Part shown: positions 34,041 through 44,019 of the stretch, piece after piece
Numbering within the stretch: position 1 is the stretch's first letter
How the letters are laid out: every line of letters begins with the position of its first letter
Assembly: GCA_029962745.1 (NCBI GenBank)
Contig: CM057167.1
Coordinates: 16,985,704-17,049,703, forward strand
Reading direction: 5' to 3'
Source of the DNA: Echinometra lucunter
Lineage: Eukaryota; Echinodermata; Echinoidea; Camarodonta; Echinometridae
Length of the DNA: 64,000 nt
The notes under the pieces: model-generated
The model's input: only the letters and a program-made list of their open reading frames with translations
What the model was told of the DNA's origin: nothing
Database searches by the model: none
Position numbers and translations under genes: made by a program

Positions 34041-34953
34041 GAAAGAATGAGCATTATTGGAGAAAGAGAGAAAAATCAGTGCCTGCGCGAACGCAACAAT
34101 TATCATCGATAGGGTCTGCGCGCGAAGACTACTAACAATCGCCAATGAGTCGTACGTGACAGTCAATGGGATTGCGTGGATTGCCTATGGAAAGGTCCAG
34201 CAAGAAATCAAGTCCACGCACATGCGTACCAGGAGGATTTGCGTTTCCATGTACGGAAAAAAAAATTCGCAGGCGGGGCAGGGGTGGCTTGTGTCCCCTT
34301 GCAAAAACTCCGAAGTTAGCAAAATATCTGGGGCCCATGTGGATAAAGTATGGTCACAAGCGGGTTGCAAATGGATACCATTTGGGTTACAGGGATTAGG
34401 CCCAATTTCCCTAACTTGGTACCAATAATATTGCACGTGAGTCCAATCTGAGTCCCATTATGGTTTGTTGTTGATTTTGTTGTTTTGTTTCTGTTGTTGT
34501 TGTTTTGTTTCTGTTTGTTTGTTCTTGCTGTTTTATTATTGCGCAATTGGGTCTTCCCACACAAAGTCATGCAGAACCCACCAAACCAACAGATAAGGGC
34601 CTAACTAGGACTACAGTGGACCACTGGTGTAGAAAATCGTGACCCCCAGAGGAGGGTATAGGCCACCAAAGTCACCCTTGTAAAAAATAAATAAAGAAAG
34701 AAAGTACCATGGCACCCATGGTACAAACACGGTAATTTGAACATTACTACTCGCTAATTTTGACGGTATATGTTGAAATTACCGTGGTTTTTGTTGTTAT
34801 ATTTTTTGGTTTGTTTGATTTTGTGTTTGTCGTTTTTGTTTTTTATCCGAAATAAGCGCCGAAATATTATGTAAAAGGTTTCTATTTTGTGTAATTATCC
34901 TTTTTTTAAATTCATTTTGTTTATACATTTTATCCTTTCATTTTAGCCTGTCA
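34041..34953. other. No gene seen; unassigned sequence
   Basis: Several overlapping ORFs of 70-120 codons in different frames (34057-34436) have no recognisable domain and mutually exclude each other. A 20-base phrase 'gcaaaatatctggggcccat' at 34318 recurs at 51681. Confidence 0.4.
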
Positions 34954-35119
34954 GGGGAGCGTTTCATGAAAGGACTTGTCGCATGTTTTATCCGACAAAG
35001 TCTGTTTTATCCGACAGTTGCCATAGTAACGATGCTTCTCAGCCAATCAAAATCAAGGAAAGAAGTCAGATCTGACAACTTGTCAGATAACAAATGTTGA
35101 TGTTGATGGAACACTCCCC
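34954..35119. mobile_element. MITE related to the GCGTTTCATGAA family
   Basis: Starts GGGGAGCGTTTCATGAA and ends TGATGGAACACTCCCC. Internal 'ttatccgacaaagtc' and 'gacaacttgtcagataac' pair imperfectly. The loop has 'cagccaatcaaaat'. The termini resemble 11227-11365 but the interior differs. Confidence 0.7.
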
Positions 35120-35261
35120 TGGTACCTATAAGCCGAATATGACTCTTTTGGGGCACCTTACTCCTCTTTTCTTTTTCCCTCCTTCCTCTGCACTCTCCCT
35201 TTTTTCTCTCTATTTTTTTTTTTTTTTGCCGACAGCGATCGCGAATTTGCCCACAAGAATT

Positions 35262-35312
35262 TTGAATGGGGGGGGGGGGCCTGGAAAATTCCCCCCCCCC
35301 CGCCACCCTCTA
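35262..35312. repeat. Facing G-tract and C-tract module
   Basis: Eleven G, a short spacer 'cctggaaaatt', then eleven C. It could form a hairpin or a G-quadruplex. Confidence 0.8.
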
Positions 35313-36143
35313 ACGATGCCCCTGCATGGAGGAAGAATGCACAATACTGGTTTTAGAAAATCCTCTAAAAACTGTTTTTCCACCACTCGAATCCCTAAGG
35401 ACTTTTCATATCATATAGAGGGTTTCTTCATTGTTAATGACCATTAATTTTGTTAGATTTTCTGTTCAATTTATGTAAGGTTCGTGCCAGATTTTTGGAC
35501 CAATTATTGCACCGTGTGTCGAATCTGGTTCCATATGGCTTTTTTTTTTTTTTCTTTAATGGCGCAAATAGGCCTTCCCGTACAGACCACCCAAACGATT
35601 GACTCCACTAAAACTGCACTTTTCAGTTTTCATTTTCCTGTAGTATCTATTTTCCAATTTGTGTATAACCATTATTCTTTTCATGGTTGAATAAAAATGG
35701 GGCAGATAAAGTGACAAGATCAAAACTTCGCCAACTCAAGCATATAGCCTTATCAGGGGTATCAATCCGTTTTACATTGGGGGGACACTGTCCAAAAATG
35801 TGCTGACAAGCAAAAAATGAAAAGGGGGCTGTCGGCTTGAAATTTGAAAATTTACTAGAAACAAATCCTCTGCTTAAAATGTTGGGGCATACCATATTGA
35901 GTCCCCCACCCTTATTTTTTTAGGGGGCTTGTCCCTCTGCCCCCCCCCCTATTGACGCCCGTGGCAGTACACGAAAGGCATGACATACTAATTTCTCTCA
36001 CATTCAGACTCGAAAAAGCAAGTGAAGAGGCATCTTTTGTTTGGCGGACAATGGTAATATTTCAATTCCATTGTCGAGCCGGACCTCCCGCCGCCTCAGC
36101 TCACACTGTTTTATGATCATTTTCTCTTTACTTCTCCCATGTA
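35313..36143. other. No gene seen; unassigned sequence
   Basis: A poly-T run lies near 35540-35555 and a poly-C run near 35941. The ORF 35647-35895 (minus) has no recognisable domain. Confidence 0.4.
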
Positions 36144-36231
36144 TAGTATCCCTAAGTTAGGGTTCATCTGCGAAAAAAAAATTATGAAAAGGAATTTCAA
36201 CTGATTTGAGTAGGTATGGGTATATATCAAC
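36144..36231 (-). repeat. 90-bp boundary repeat, left copy
   Basis: On the minus strand it begins GTTGATATATACCCATACC and runs to '..cttagggatact'. It is an inverted copy of 43925-44019 and abuts the 3' end of the minus-strand LINE. Confidence 0.8.
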
Positions 36232-36342
36232 ATTTTTAAAAGTATTTATTGAAGCAATTCTCACACATGATATATAATACGTTTGCATGAACATAATCTG
36301 TGTACATCATAAAGTAAAATACATAACATCACAACAAAATGT

Positions 36343-36792
36343 TTAACATATTACAGGTATTCGCCATTTCTTATTATGGACATCGAGACGATTATTTTTA
36401 AAAGCAATTATTCTTTCCAAAGTCTCTAAATGTTTAAGAGCTCTTGAAAAAGAAAGAAAAGAAGGGGTAATATTTTGAATTTTACAGGTCAATATCAAAT
36501 ATTTGGCAAAAATAATTACTGTATTAACAAAGTAGAAGTGGCTAGTAATGAGAGTACCAAAATAAATTTCTTCGTCTGAGAATGGAATATTGCGTATGTC
36601 TTTTTCTTTTAACCAATTAAATATATCCGTCCAGAGAGAACTTACCTTTTCACAGTACATAAATAAATGAGAAAAAGTTTGATTTTGATTTTCACAAAAA
36701 GTGCATTTGGGAGATGTACTTACACCTATTTTATAAAGAAAATTTTGGGTTGCGATTCTCCTGTGAATAAGTTTGAATTGGAAATTTCTCAT
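36343..36792 (-). pseudogene. LINE ORF2 C-terminal CCHC domain
   Basis: 149 residues, starting 'MRNFQFKLIHRRIATQNFLY'. The FQxKxxHRRxxT element is typical of the region just before the zinc knuckle in L1/Tx1 proteins. The knuckle itself is C-x2-C-x8-H-x4-C at residues about 30-47. The apparent start methionine is internal to the original polyprotein. A frame break or stop separates it from the upstream block at 36889. It ends at a natural stop before a short 3'UTR. Confidence 0.85.
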
Positions 36793-36888
36793 TCTATTAC
36801 GTATAGAAGATTTATAGAGTAACGTAAAACGTGATTTTCAAATTAATGAATCGTTTAAATTATTCTGTAAATCACTTTGCCATTTATC

Positions 36889-37836
36889 TTAATGGTCTGT
36901 TTCAGAAATGTTAAGTGAAAATTCTTTCAAGAAAATATTGTATGCAAATTTAGATACCTTCTTAAGTTTACGAAAGTCATCCATTAAAGTATCAACATAA
37001 CTAAGTGTGGAATTATCTTTTTCGAATTTCTCATGTTTTGAAATATTTCTCCAATCGCTAGGTAATGCAGAAAGAATAGAATAGTATAAAATAAACGATT
37101 CTGACAGAAAACTCTCCTTTCCACGTATTTGATCAAAAGTCATAAATGAACCGTTAGCATTCAAAATATCTTTAACATATAACATTTCAGAATTGCAATG
37201 TTTGATATCAAGAGGTTTTCCGTCGATCAGTATATGAGAATTAAGGCAAAGAGGTTGAGAAATAACTTCCTTAAATTTAACCGGATTATAGTATTTGTAG
37301 TGAGTCCATGCAATCAACACATCATTCCAAGAAGGGTTTGCGAATTTATTGAGAATCAAATGGTCTGAACGGAGATTGCCGCTAAAGGAAATATCTCCTC
37401 CCATGTTTTTAAGAGAATGTGCAAAAAATATTTTCCATTTACTTTTGTTTCCTTCTTTAAAGTATCTTTTTTCCCAAGAAACTTTCATAGCACGAGTGAA
37501 AGATAATAAATGAGGGGCTTTTAGACCTCCTTCTTTATATTCATTGTAAAGAAGGGAGCGTTTAATTTTATCCTTCTTATTACTCCATACAAACTGAAAA
37601 ATCATTTTTTGAAGTTCTGTTAAGAACGATAGAGGGGGATCTGGAAGAATACAGAGTACATAAATCAGTTTAGATATGACAAGAGACTTGATAAAGGTCA
37701 CATTTCCATATAAAGTTAAAGACCTACAATTCCATATATTTAAAGTTGTCTTAATTTCTCCAAATTTAGGTGTAAAATTAAGTTCATAAAAACTCAAATC
37801 GCTATTCAGCTGTATTTTGATTTGTAATAATTCCAT
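36889..37836 (-). pseudogene. LINE ORF2 post-palm (thumb/connection) region
   Basis: 315 residues. From residue about 17 it reads as the region after the RT palm in L1/Tx1 elements: 'NIWNCRSLTLYGNVTFIKSL' followed by a conserved SKLIYVL, PDPP and a FVWSNKK-like motif. The first ~14 residues are a different frame of the RT-linker segment, so the start is an artefact of the deletion. There is no F/YxDD motif anywhere in it, because the catalytic palm that should precede it is absent. It cannot encode an active polymerase. Confidence 0.85.
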
Positions 37837-38000
37837 TTGACGTTTGAAGCCTAGAAATACATTTTTGCTGAAAATTCCTTTTTTCTAAATTAAAAAAATA
37901 TTTTGTGTTACGTTCACCTTCTGAAACCCATTTAGCTTTAGTTCGTACAATAACACCTTGAACAATGTCTTCATGTAAACTTTCATATTCTTTTTTCTTA
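37812..38000 (-). pseudogene. LINE ORF2 endonuclease-RT linker, ending at the deletion
   Basis: Minus-strand translation gives a segment with 'TKAKWVSEGERNTKYFFNLE' and then 'TSNGIITNQN'. This is the hallmark of the stretch just before the RT domain in L1/Tx1 LINEs. It then runs within a few codons into post-palm sequence. A frameshift at the A-run (38030-38041 as T on the plus strand) separates it from the upstream frame. Confidence 0.85.
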
Positions 38001-38423
38001 TCATATAAATCCCTGCGTAAACTTTCGTGTTTTTTTTTTTATACTTTCGCGATTGTTTGTTAAATCGTTTATTTCTTTCTCCAACTCCTCTAATCGTAAT
38101 TTGTTTTTCTTTTTCTTCTTCTTGGCGATTTCAGTAAACTTACAACGAACTTTAAATTTCAAAAATTCCCATATCTGACTATAATTTAAACTTGCATTTT
38201 CAGTTAAAACTTTCCTGATTTCTTCCCTTATTGTCTCAACAACATCTGTGTCTGTCAGTAGTGAAGTATTTAGTTTCCAGAAACCTGGGCCTCTTTTCAT
38301 AACCAATTTTACCAAATGAAGGGAAACAAATAAATGATCGGTTTTATATCCAAAGGTAATTTCACATTTCTTAACAGACTGTATCAAACTTTGAGACATC
38401 AAAAAATAGTCTAAACGAAACAC
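38001..38423 (-). pseudogene. LINE endonuclease C-terminal part and coiled-coil linker
   Basis: 140 residues. It starts inside the endonuclease: FRLDYFLMS corresponds to the R-x-DY-x-L-x-S motif, and KTDHLFVSL to the final D-H catalytic motif. A lysine/glutamate-rich probable coiled coil follows. The serine-containing loop usually found before the FRLDYFL motif seems to be missing, suggesting a small deletion. Confidence 0.85.
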
Positions 38424-38488
38424 CCAAGTATATTTTAGTGCAGTAGAGTGGAGATGTCTCCATATATCGATTAATTCAAAATCTGAAA

Positions 38489-39013
38489 TTATATTTTTGA
38501 TAGCATTATGACAGTGTGATTTTGTATTAATCTCGGAAATTTATCTAGCTTTGGGTTCAAAATAGTATTAAAATCTCCCCCTAATATAAAAGGCTCTTCA
38601 CCGTATTCGCAAATTAATTCATGTAACTCCGAAAAGAACATACCATCGTCACCATTTGGGCCGTAAATATTGACAAGGGTGACTGGATTATCATTAATCT
38701 TCACTATCACTAGAAGAATACGTCCATTACTGTCAGTATGTGTATCAAAAATATCAAAATTTGCAGAAGGTTTAAAAAGCATACAAACTCCTGCACTATC
38801 TGAGCGACCATGACTAAACATTATCTTGTATCCCCACTCCTGACACCATCTTTTCTCTACAGAAGCAATGGAATGCGTTTCGTGCAGGAATATAACATGA
38901 TGATCAGAATTCCGTATACAATTGAATACACAGCGTCTTTTGAAATTATTACCTAGCCCACGTACATTAATCGACCCGATCTTTATATCAATAGAGTCAT
39001 TTATCATGGTCAA
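38489..39013 (-). pseudogene. LINE AP-endonuclease, N-terminal part
   Basis: 174 residues with the apurinic/apyrimidinic endonuclease motifs in order: GSINVRGL (Asn), LHETHS (Glu), VNIYGPN (Tyr) and LGGDFNTIL (Asp/Asn). The start at 39013 is plausible for ORF2. A one-base indel near 38520-38530 diverts the frame: the other frame continues with 'NAIKNIISDFELIDIWRHLH', the proper family sequence, into the next piece. The enzyme would nick target DNA for target-primed reverse transcription. This copy is not functional. Confidence 0.9.
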
Positions 39014-39603
39014 AGACCTGTCTCAGTATAAAAATGACTAGTGGGTATATACCAACGTATTTCATAAGAACATACACTCTCTTTGAAAAAATTGTATTGA
39101 AAGATGTTACTACCAGTAGAGAATTGCTTAATTTTGGAGGTAGGGTAGGGAATGGTACAGGTAAGCAAAAACAAAAATTTGAGAAAAAAGCCAAACAAAA
39201 AACAAAAACATCTAAACAGTGAACAAACCCTTTCTTGGATTGTTCATCTATCACCATTTTAAAGTGAACAAGGCAAACGCCAAGCGTTGTCTCGCCTGCA
39301 TATTGCAGTCATGAAGAGACTGCATGTCAAAACTATGCTATATGACTTCTGAGGCTGTCAGCAGTTTAGGGGGTGAATTGTGGTTCTGACAGTTTACATA
39401 TGCAATAATGGTATAGGCCTACTTTATCCCTAGGAAATCAGATAACACTAAGAATGCTGTTAATACTATGAAGCTATAATTATTTCCATGCAAGTAAGGA
39501 AATGAATGTTAGTGAAAAAGAATGTAACAGATAATAATGTGAGTAAAATTGTAAAATTAAATTAATTATTAAGGTGTTATGGCAAACTTATTGTTTGAAA
39601 AAT

Positions 39604-40290
39604 GGTATGAATTTGGTGATTCCACGTCAAAGCTATAGAAAGTTATTAGGTGTACAACATAGCACAGTGCCAGTTATGAAAAGTTCATTGACCTTTGACC
39701 TTTGACCTTAATCAAATTCAACTCACATTCGAACTTGACCTGCACCTTCAAGAGATGGACCTCTCATATGAATTTGGCAATCCTACCTCGAAGGTATAGA
39801 AAGTTATTGTGTGTACAACATAGCACAGTGCCAGTCATGGAAAGTTCATTGACCTTTGACCTCTGACCTTATTCAAATTCAACTCATACTCAAACTTGAC
39901 CTGTGCCTTCAAGAGATGTACCTCTGGTATAAATTTGGTGATCCCACCTCGAAGCTATAGAAAGTTATTGTGTGTACAACACAGCACAGTGCCAGTCATG
40001 GAAAGTTCATTGACCTTTGACCTTTGACCTTAATCAAATTCAACTCACATTCGAACTTGACCTGCACCTTCAAGAGATGGACCTCTTGTATGAATTTGGC
40101 AATCCTACCTCGAAGGTATAAAAAGTTATTGTGTGTACAATATAGCACAGTGCCAGTCATGGAAAGTTCATTGACCTTTGACCTTTGACCTTATTCAAAT
40201 TCGACTCATATTCGAACTTGACCTGCGCCTTCAAGAGATGGACCTCTGGTATGAATTTGGTGATCCCACCTTAAAGCTATAGAAAGTTAT
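39604..40290 (+). repeat. 161-bp tandem repeat with TGACCTTTGACCT motifs
   Basis: Units start near 39604, 39768, 39928, 40089 and 40249 with 'gaatttgg..atcc.acctcgaagctatag'. Each contains 'aaagttcattgacctttgacc' and then 'aacttgacctg'. The duplicated TGACCT with one spacer equals the DR1 arrangement of nuclear-receptor half-sites. Alternate units are more alike than neighbours, suggesting a two-unit higher-order repeat. Confidence 0.9.
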
Positions 40291-40310
40291 TGGGTGTACA
40301 ACACAATTGT

Positions 40311-40372
40311 TGACGACGACGCCGACGCCGACGCCGCCGACGACGCCGACGACGACGCCTACGCCGACACCG
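40311..40372. repeat. (GACGCC)n-like simple repeat
   Basis: Irregular GAC and GCC triplets, GC-rich in contrast to the surroundings. Confidence 0.85.
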
Positions 40373-40593
40373 GAAATAGTGATACCTATGTCTCGATCCG
40401 CTACGCAGGCGAGACAATAAAACTGGAGCAACTTTAATGTACATTATTAGGCCTTATACAAAAAAAAACATGCAAGTTTGTAAGCAGTATGAACTTTGAC
40501 CAAAAAATATCAGAAATAGTCCAAATGACATCAGTGTACGTTCGTTGATTATTTATATTGAGCTGATTGTTGTATTCATGTTTATTTTCACAA

Positions 40594-41492
40594 TTAGAAT
40601 ACGCTAGCACCATCTTCTTTGCTATTTTCAAGATCGGATAGTCGGACAGTTTTCAAAGACCCTGGAGCATCTTTAGGACCATCTTTATATTTGATCACTC
40701 TTGGGATGGAATTGGGAATGAACGCGAACTTGTTTTCAGCACGAAAATGCCTAACTTTTGCCATCAGCCGTTTATGGTCATTTCTCGTATCTGGGTGAAC
40801 ATCGTCGCTGATTCCCAATTTCATATCGCGAATTCTCACAGTTTTAAGTGCTGGGCTTTTCTTCAGGATTAACTCACGGTCAGTGAAGCGTAATAGCTTG
40901 ACATGGATGGGCCTTGGGCGTTGGTTGCTGCGGTGCTCACTTGCTTGTTGGGCACGTTGTATTCTAGGTGTACGGTGTGCGCGTTCCACTTCCACATTAT
41001 CCATATGCAAATGGGTTGCAAAAAACTACCGGGCGTATTGTGCACAATCTTGTGATGCAGATTCTTCACCTTTGGTATGCCGTGGAGGATGATGTTGTTT
41101 TGCTTACTTCTTTTTACAAGATCGACGATATTTCTTCCTAGCTCATTAACATATCCGTAATCTGCTTTTGTTGCTTGTAATTTCCCCACCTCTGACTTAA
41201 TTTCACAGACTTCTGTTTCTATGAAACCAGTTCCATTCTCAAGATCCAACACCCTTGTATCCAGACATTCCAGCTTTGATTCAATTTTGGTAATTTTGTC
41301 AGTTATCGTATCAACTTTCTTGCACATATCATCTAGTACAGTAACTTTACGAAGAATTTCACGTAACATTGACTCAATATTGACTGACGTGTTTGAACGT
41401 ACCTCAGAGAATTCCTGTCCAAAAGGTGTGGCTCCTTCATTTGATTCCTCCATTACTTCCTCAGAGTCAGATGGTTTTAGTCTCTTCGTCAT
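40594..41492 (-). pseudogene. LINE ORF1-like protein (coiled coil plus RRM), frameshifted
   Basis: The minus-strand start at 41492 gives MTKRLKPSDSEE followed by a long heptad-like coiled coil (about residues 40-130), then NNIILHGIPKV, the start of an L1 ORF1p-type RRM. A frameshift, and probably a small deletion near 41010-41060, shifts to the frame ending at 40594. That frame contains VERAHRTP, RPRPIHVKLLRF and a C-terminal domain with HPDTRNDHKRLMAKVR. This order matches L1/Tx1 ORF1 RNA-binding chaperones. ORF1p normally packages LINE RNA; this copy is broken. Confidence 0.85.
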
Positions 41493-41509
41493 GATGTTTC
41501 GCAGACAAT

Positions 41510-42790
41510 ATAATACTGTATGCCACGCCAGACTTCATGCATTGCAATGTTGGACACCGCTTATCTCCTTTCTGAGAGTTACAGCAATTTCTTTGAAGCA
41601 GTTCATGAGGTTTTGGCGAACAATATTGATCAATAGGATTTATGGTCTCAGTTTATCCTGTTGTTTTGTGGTATGTCGGAATAGCTTTGAGGAGGCCTTA
41701 ACTCCCACCCTCTTCAGATGGCTTCAATGACTGCTGTATTAAGATTCCTCCATACCTATTAAATTACACGAAAAGAATCTACAGAACATATACCAGAAAG
41801 ATTCATTCCAACAGATTAAGCTGTCTTTAACTTGTACATGGGTTGATAGAAGGAAGAACTGCTCATCCAAGCTTCATGGGGTTGGTATACCAGAAGTACA
41901 TTGGACTAGCACTGAAATCTTCCATAGAGTTTCATCAGTGCAAATTCAAACGAATTGCAGACGATATACACCACCATCATTAGAGCTATCAAGGCAACCC
42001 ACACATTCTCAGCAATGTGTGGGTTTTTGATCTGCCTCTGTTCGCATCTAGAATTGGCAAGGAGTAGAATTTCTGCCGTTCTGAAAGTTCCTGGAAGTCC
42101 TTCATTGCCTGATCCAGACTTGTGTAGTTTTTTTTTTTCCACTCATGATGTGTTTGACCAAAGCAGGATTTTTCAGGAAGCGATGTAACTGATGAAGCCA
42201 AGGTGGCTCTTTAGAAGATGGAATCCACCAAGCTGAACAAGAACTTTTAACTTCTAACCTTTCAAAATTCTAGATCTTTGATGAACAGAGGCAGATCAAA
42301 TATACTATTGCTGGGAATGTGTGGGTTTCTTTGATAGCTCTCATGATGGTGGTGTATCATCTGCAATTTGTTTGGATCTGCACTGATGACACATAGGAAC
42401 TAAATGGAAGATATCAATGCTGGTCCGTCTTAACTTCTGGTGTTTAAACCCCATGAACTTCGGATGAAAATTCCTTTATTCTATCCATCCACTGGACCAG
42501 TAAAAGACAGCTTCATCTGGTATGTTCAGAAAAGTTGTCCATACTCTTTTTGGCGGAATCTTAATAAAGCAATCATTTTAGCCGTCGGAAGAGGATGGGA
42601 GTTAGGGCCTCAATCCTCACACCGAATTCAACATATAAAACAACACGATAAACTCAGATCAAAGATGCTATCAATCAATATCACTTGCGAAAACCTCACC
42701 AGACTTTAAAAAAAGTTTGTTATAACTCTAAGGAAGGAGATAAGCAGTGTCCTGCAGTTGCATCATGTCTGGCATGACATATTTTGCAGC
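41510..42790. repeat. Inverted repeat upstream of LINE ORF1 (arms ~550 bp)
   Basis: 41510-42055 and 42265-42790 are diverged reverse complements. Matched phrases include 'caccgcttatctcctt', 'ctcagtttatcctgttg', 'aactccca.cctcttc', 'gtattaagattcc.cca', 'cttcatggggttggtatacc', 'atacaccaccatcat' and 'cccacacattc'. The loop is about 210 bp. The left arm begins just upstream (minus sense) of the ORF1 start, so it may be the LINE 5'UTR. Confidence 0.8.
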
Positions 42791-43254
42791 ATGTGGAGTG
42801 TATTGTATGTGGACAATGTTCTGATGGTGGAGAGAAAAAAGATGCCAAAAATGGCTAGCGATGAATTAGAAATAAATTAACTATAACCGATATTTTTGAA
42901 AATGATACAGAGGGTACTTTTGACCTTTGTCCTCATCTAAAGATCAAAATTTAGTTGTGACCATCAGATTGAATACAATTGTGTCATTACGATGCAATTA
43001 TGTGCAGTTGGCAAAAAGATCGACCATAGCTTTATCTTGCGACCCAGATATAGGCCAAAATTGTACGGTATGTTAAAGGAAATGTCAATGACCTTTGACC
43101 CCAAACTGCCCAGAAAAGTAGTTAGAGACCCCTATACCTAAATATTGATGTACATATTATGTATCTACATGTGTTCAAAGTAAGCTTAAATGGTCTGCTT
43201 TAATTTCTTCTATAGATTCGTTAAAATATGGTAAACACAATATGAACTTAAGGG
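42791..43254. other. No gene seen; degenerate TGACCT-containing sequence
   Basis: Contains 'ttttgacctttgtcctcat' and 'aatgacctttgacccc'. This is probably decayed sequence of the array that follows. Confidence 0.45.
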
Positions 43255-43890
43255 ATACTAATATTTTGACCTTTGGGCTCATTTTGAAGGTCACAACTTG
43301 TTCCTTGGGGTAAGATTGTATTTTGTGTGACCTTTTCTAACAGTTCTGTGCATTTTGACACCAAGATCATCCACGTACCGTATGTTTTACCCGAGATACA
43401 TTTTTGCACCTTTTTAGCAAAGGTCAATGACATTTGACCTCATTTTGGAGGTCACGACTTATCCTTCGGGATATATTATATTTTGCGTGCTCTTTTCTTA
43501 CAGTTATGCACATTTTGACACCAAGGTCATCGACGTACCATATTTTTTACTTGAGATACATTTCTTTCACATTTTCACAAAGGTCAATGACATTTGACCC
43601 CTAGAAAAAACAGTTCTGAGTGTTTTGACATAAAGATCATCCACGTAACATATTTTTTTCCTATGATACAATTTTCACCTTTTCAGCAAACGTCAGTGAC
43701 CTTTGACCTCATTTTGGAGGTCACGACTTGGTTCTTGGGATAAAATTTTATTTTGCATGCTCTTTTCTTACAGTTATGCACATTTTGACACCAAGGTCAT
43801 CGACGTACCATATTTTTTACTTGAGATACATTTCTTTCACATTTTCACAAAGGTCAGTGACAATTGACCCCTAGAAAAAACACTTTCCTC
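43255..43890 (+). repeat. TGACCT-rich tandem array with higher-order structure
   Basis: Blocks 43430-43605 and 43695-43880 are almost identical ('tttgacctcattttggaggt', 'cttacagttatgcacattt', 'aaggtcatcgacgtaccata'). They are separated by a shorter, different unit, giving a repeat period of about 265 bp. A more diverged unit starts at 43265. Confidence 0.85.
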
Positions 43891-43924
43891 ACCCCCTAGC
43901 CCACCTAACTTTTTAGGGGGTAAA

Positions 43925-44019
43925 TGTTGATACCCATACCTACTCAGATCAGTTGAAATTCCTTTTCATAATTTTTTTTCACAGATTGGTCAAAAACATG
44001 GCTAATTTAGGGTTACTAG
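43925..44019 (+). repeat. 90-bp boundary repeat, right copy
   Basis: Begins GTTGATACCCATACC and is the inverted counterpart of 36144-36231. Confidence 0.8.

Larger units (their letters stand above)
39287..40417. mobile_element. 1.13-kb TIR element inserted between LINE ORFs
   Basis: Bounded by TTGTCTCGCCTGC and its exact reverse complement GCAGGCGAGACAA. The interior has no transposase ORF, about four 161-bp tandem units, and a GACGCC-rich simple repeat near the right end. It separates ORF1 from ORF2 of the host LINE and is therefore younger than that LINE. No target-site duplication is evident. Confidence 0.75.
36232..41492 (-). mobile_element. Tx1/L1-like LINE, RT core deleted, with nested insertion
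   Basis: Minus-strand order: ORF1-like coiled-coil/RRM protein (41492-40594), inserted TIR element (40417-39287), AP-endonuclease (39013-38001), RT-linker start, then directly the post-palm region (37810-36889) and the CCHC C-terminus (36792-36343). A 3'UTR with AATAAA at 36244-36249 follows. The gene order and motifs fit the Tx1 branch of L1-type LINEs. Several frameshifts plus the missing palm domain make it a dead copy. Confidence 0.85.

Noticed and set aside
34057..34436. Several overlapping ORFs in different frames of both strands
   Set aside because: None shows a recognisable domain, splice context or plausible composition. At most one could be real and nothing favours any of them.
40869..41730. 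Host gene encoding a coiled-coil protein
   Set aside because: The coiled coil is followed by an L1 ORF1-type RRM and C-terminal domain, and by an endonuclease ORF downstream. It is LINE ORF1. The plus-strand ORF 41221-41730 is its shadow.
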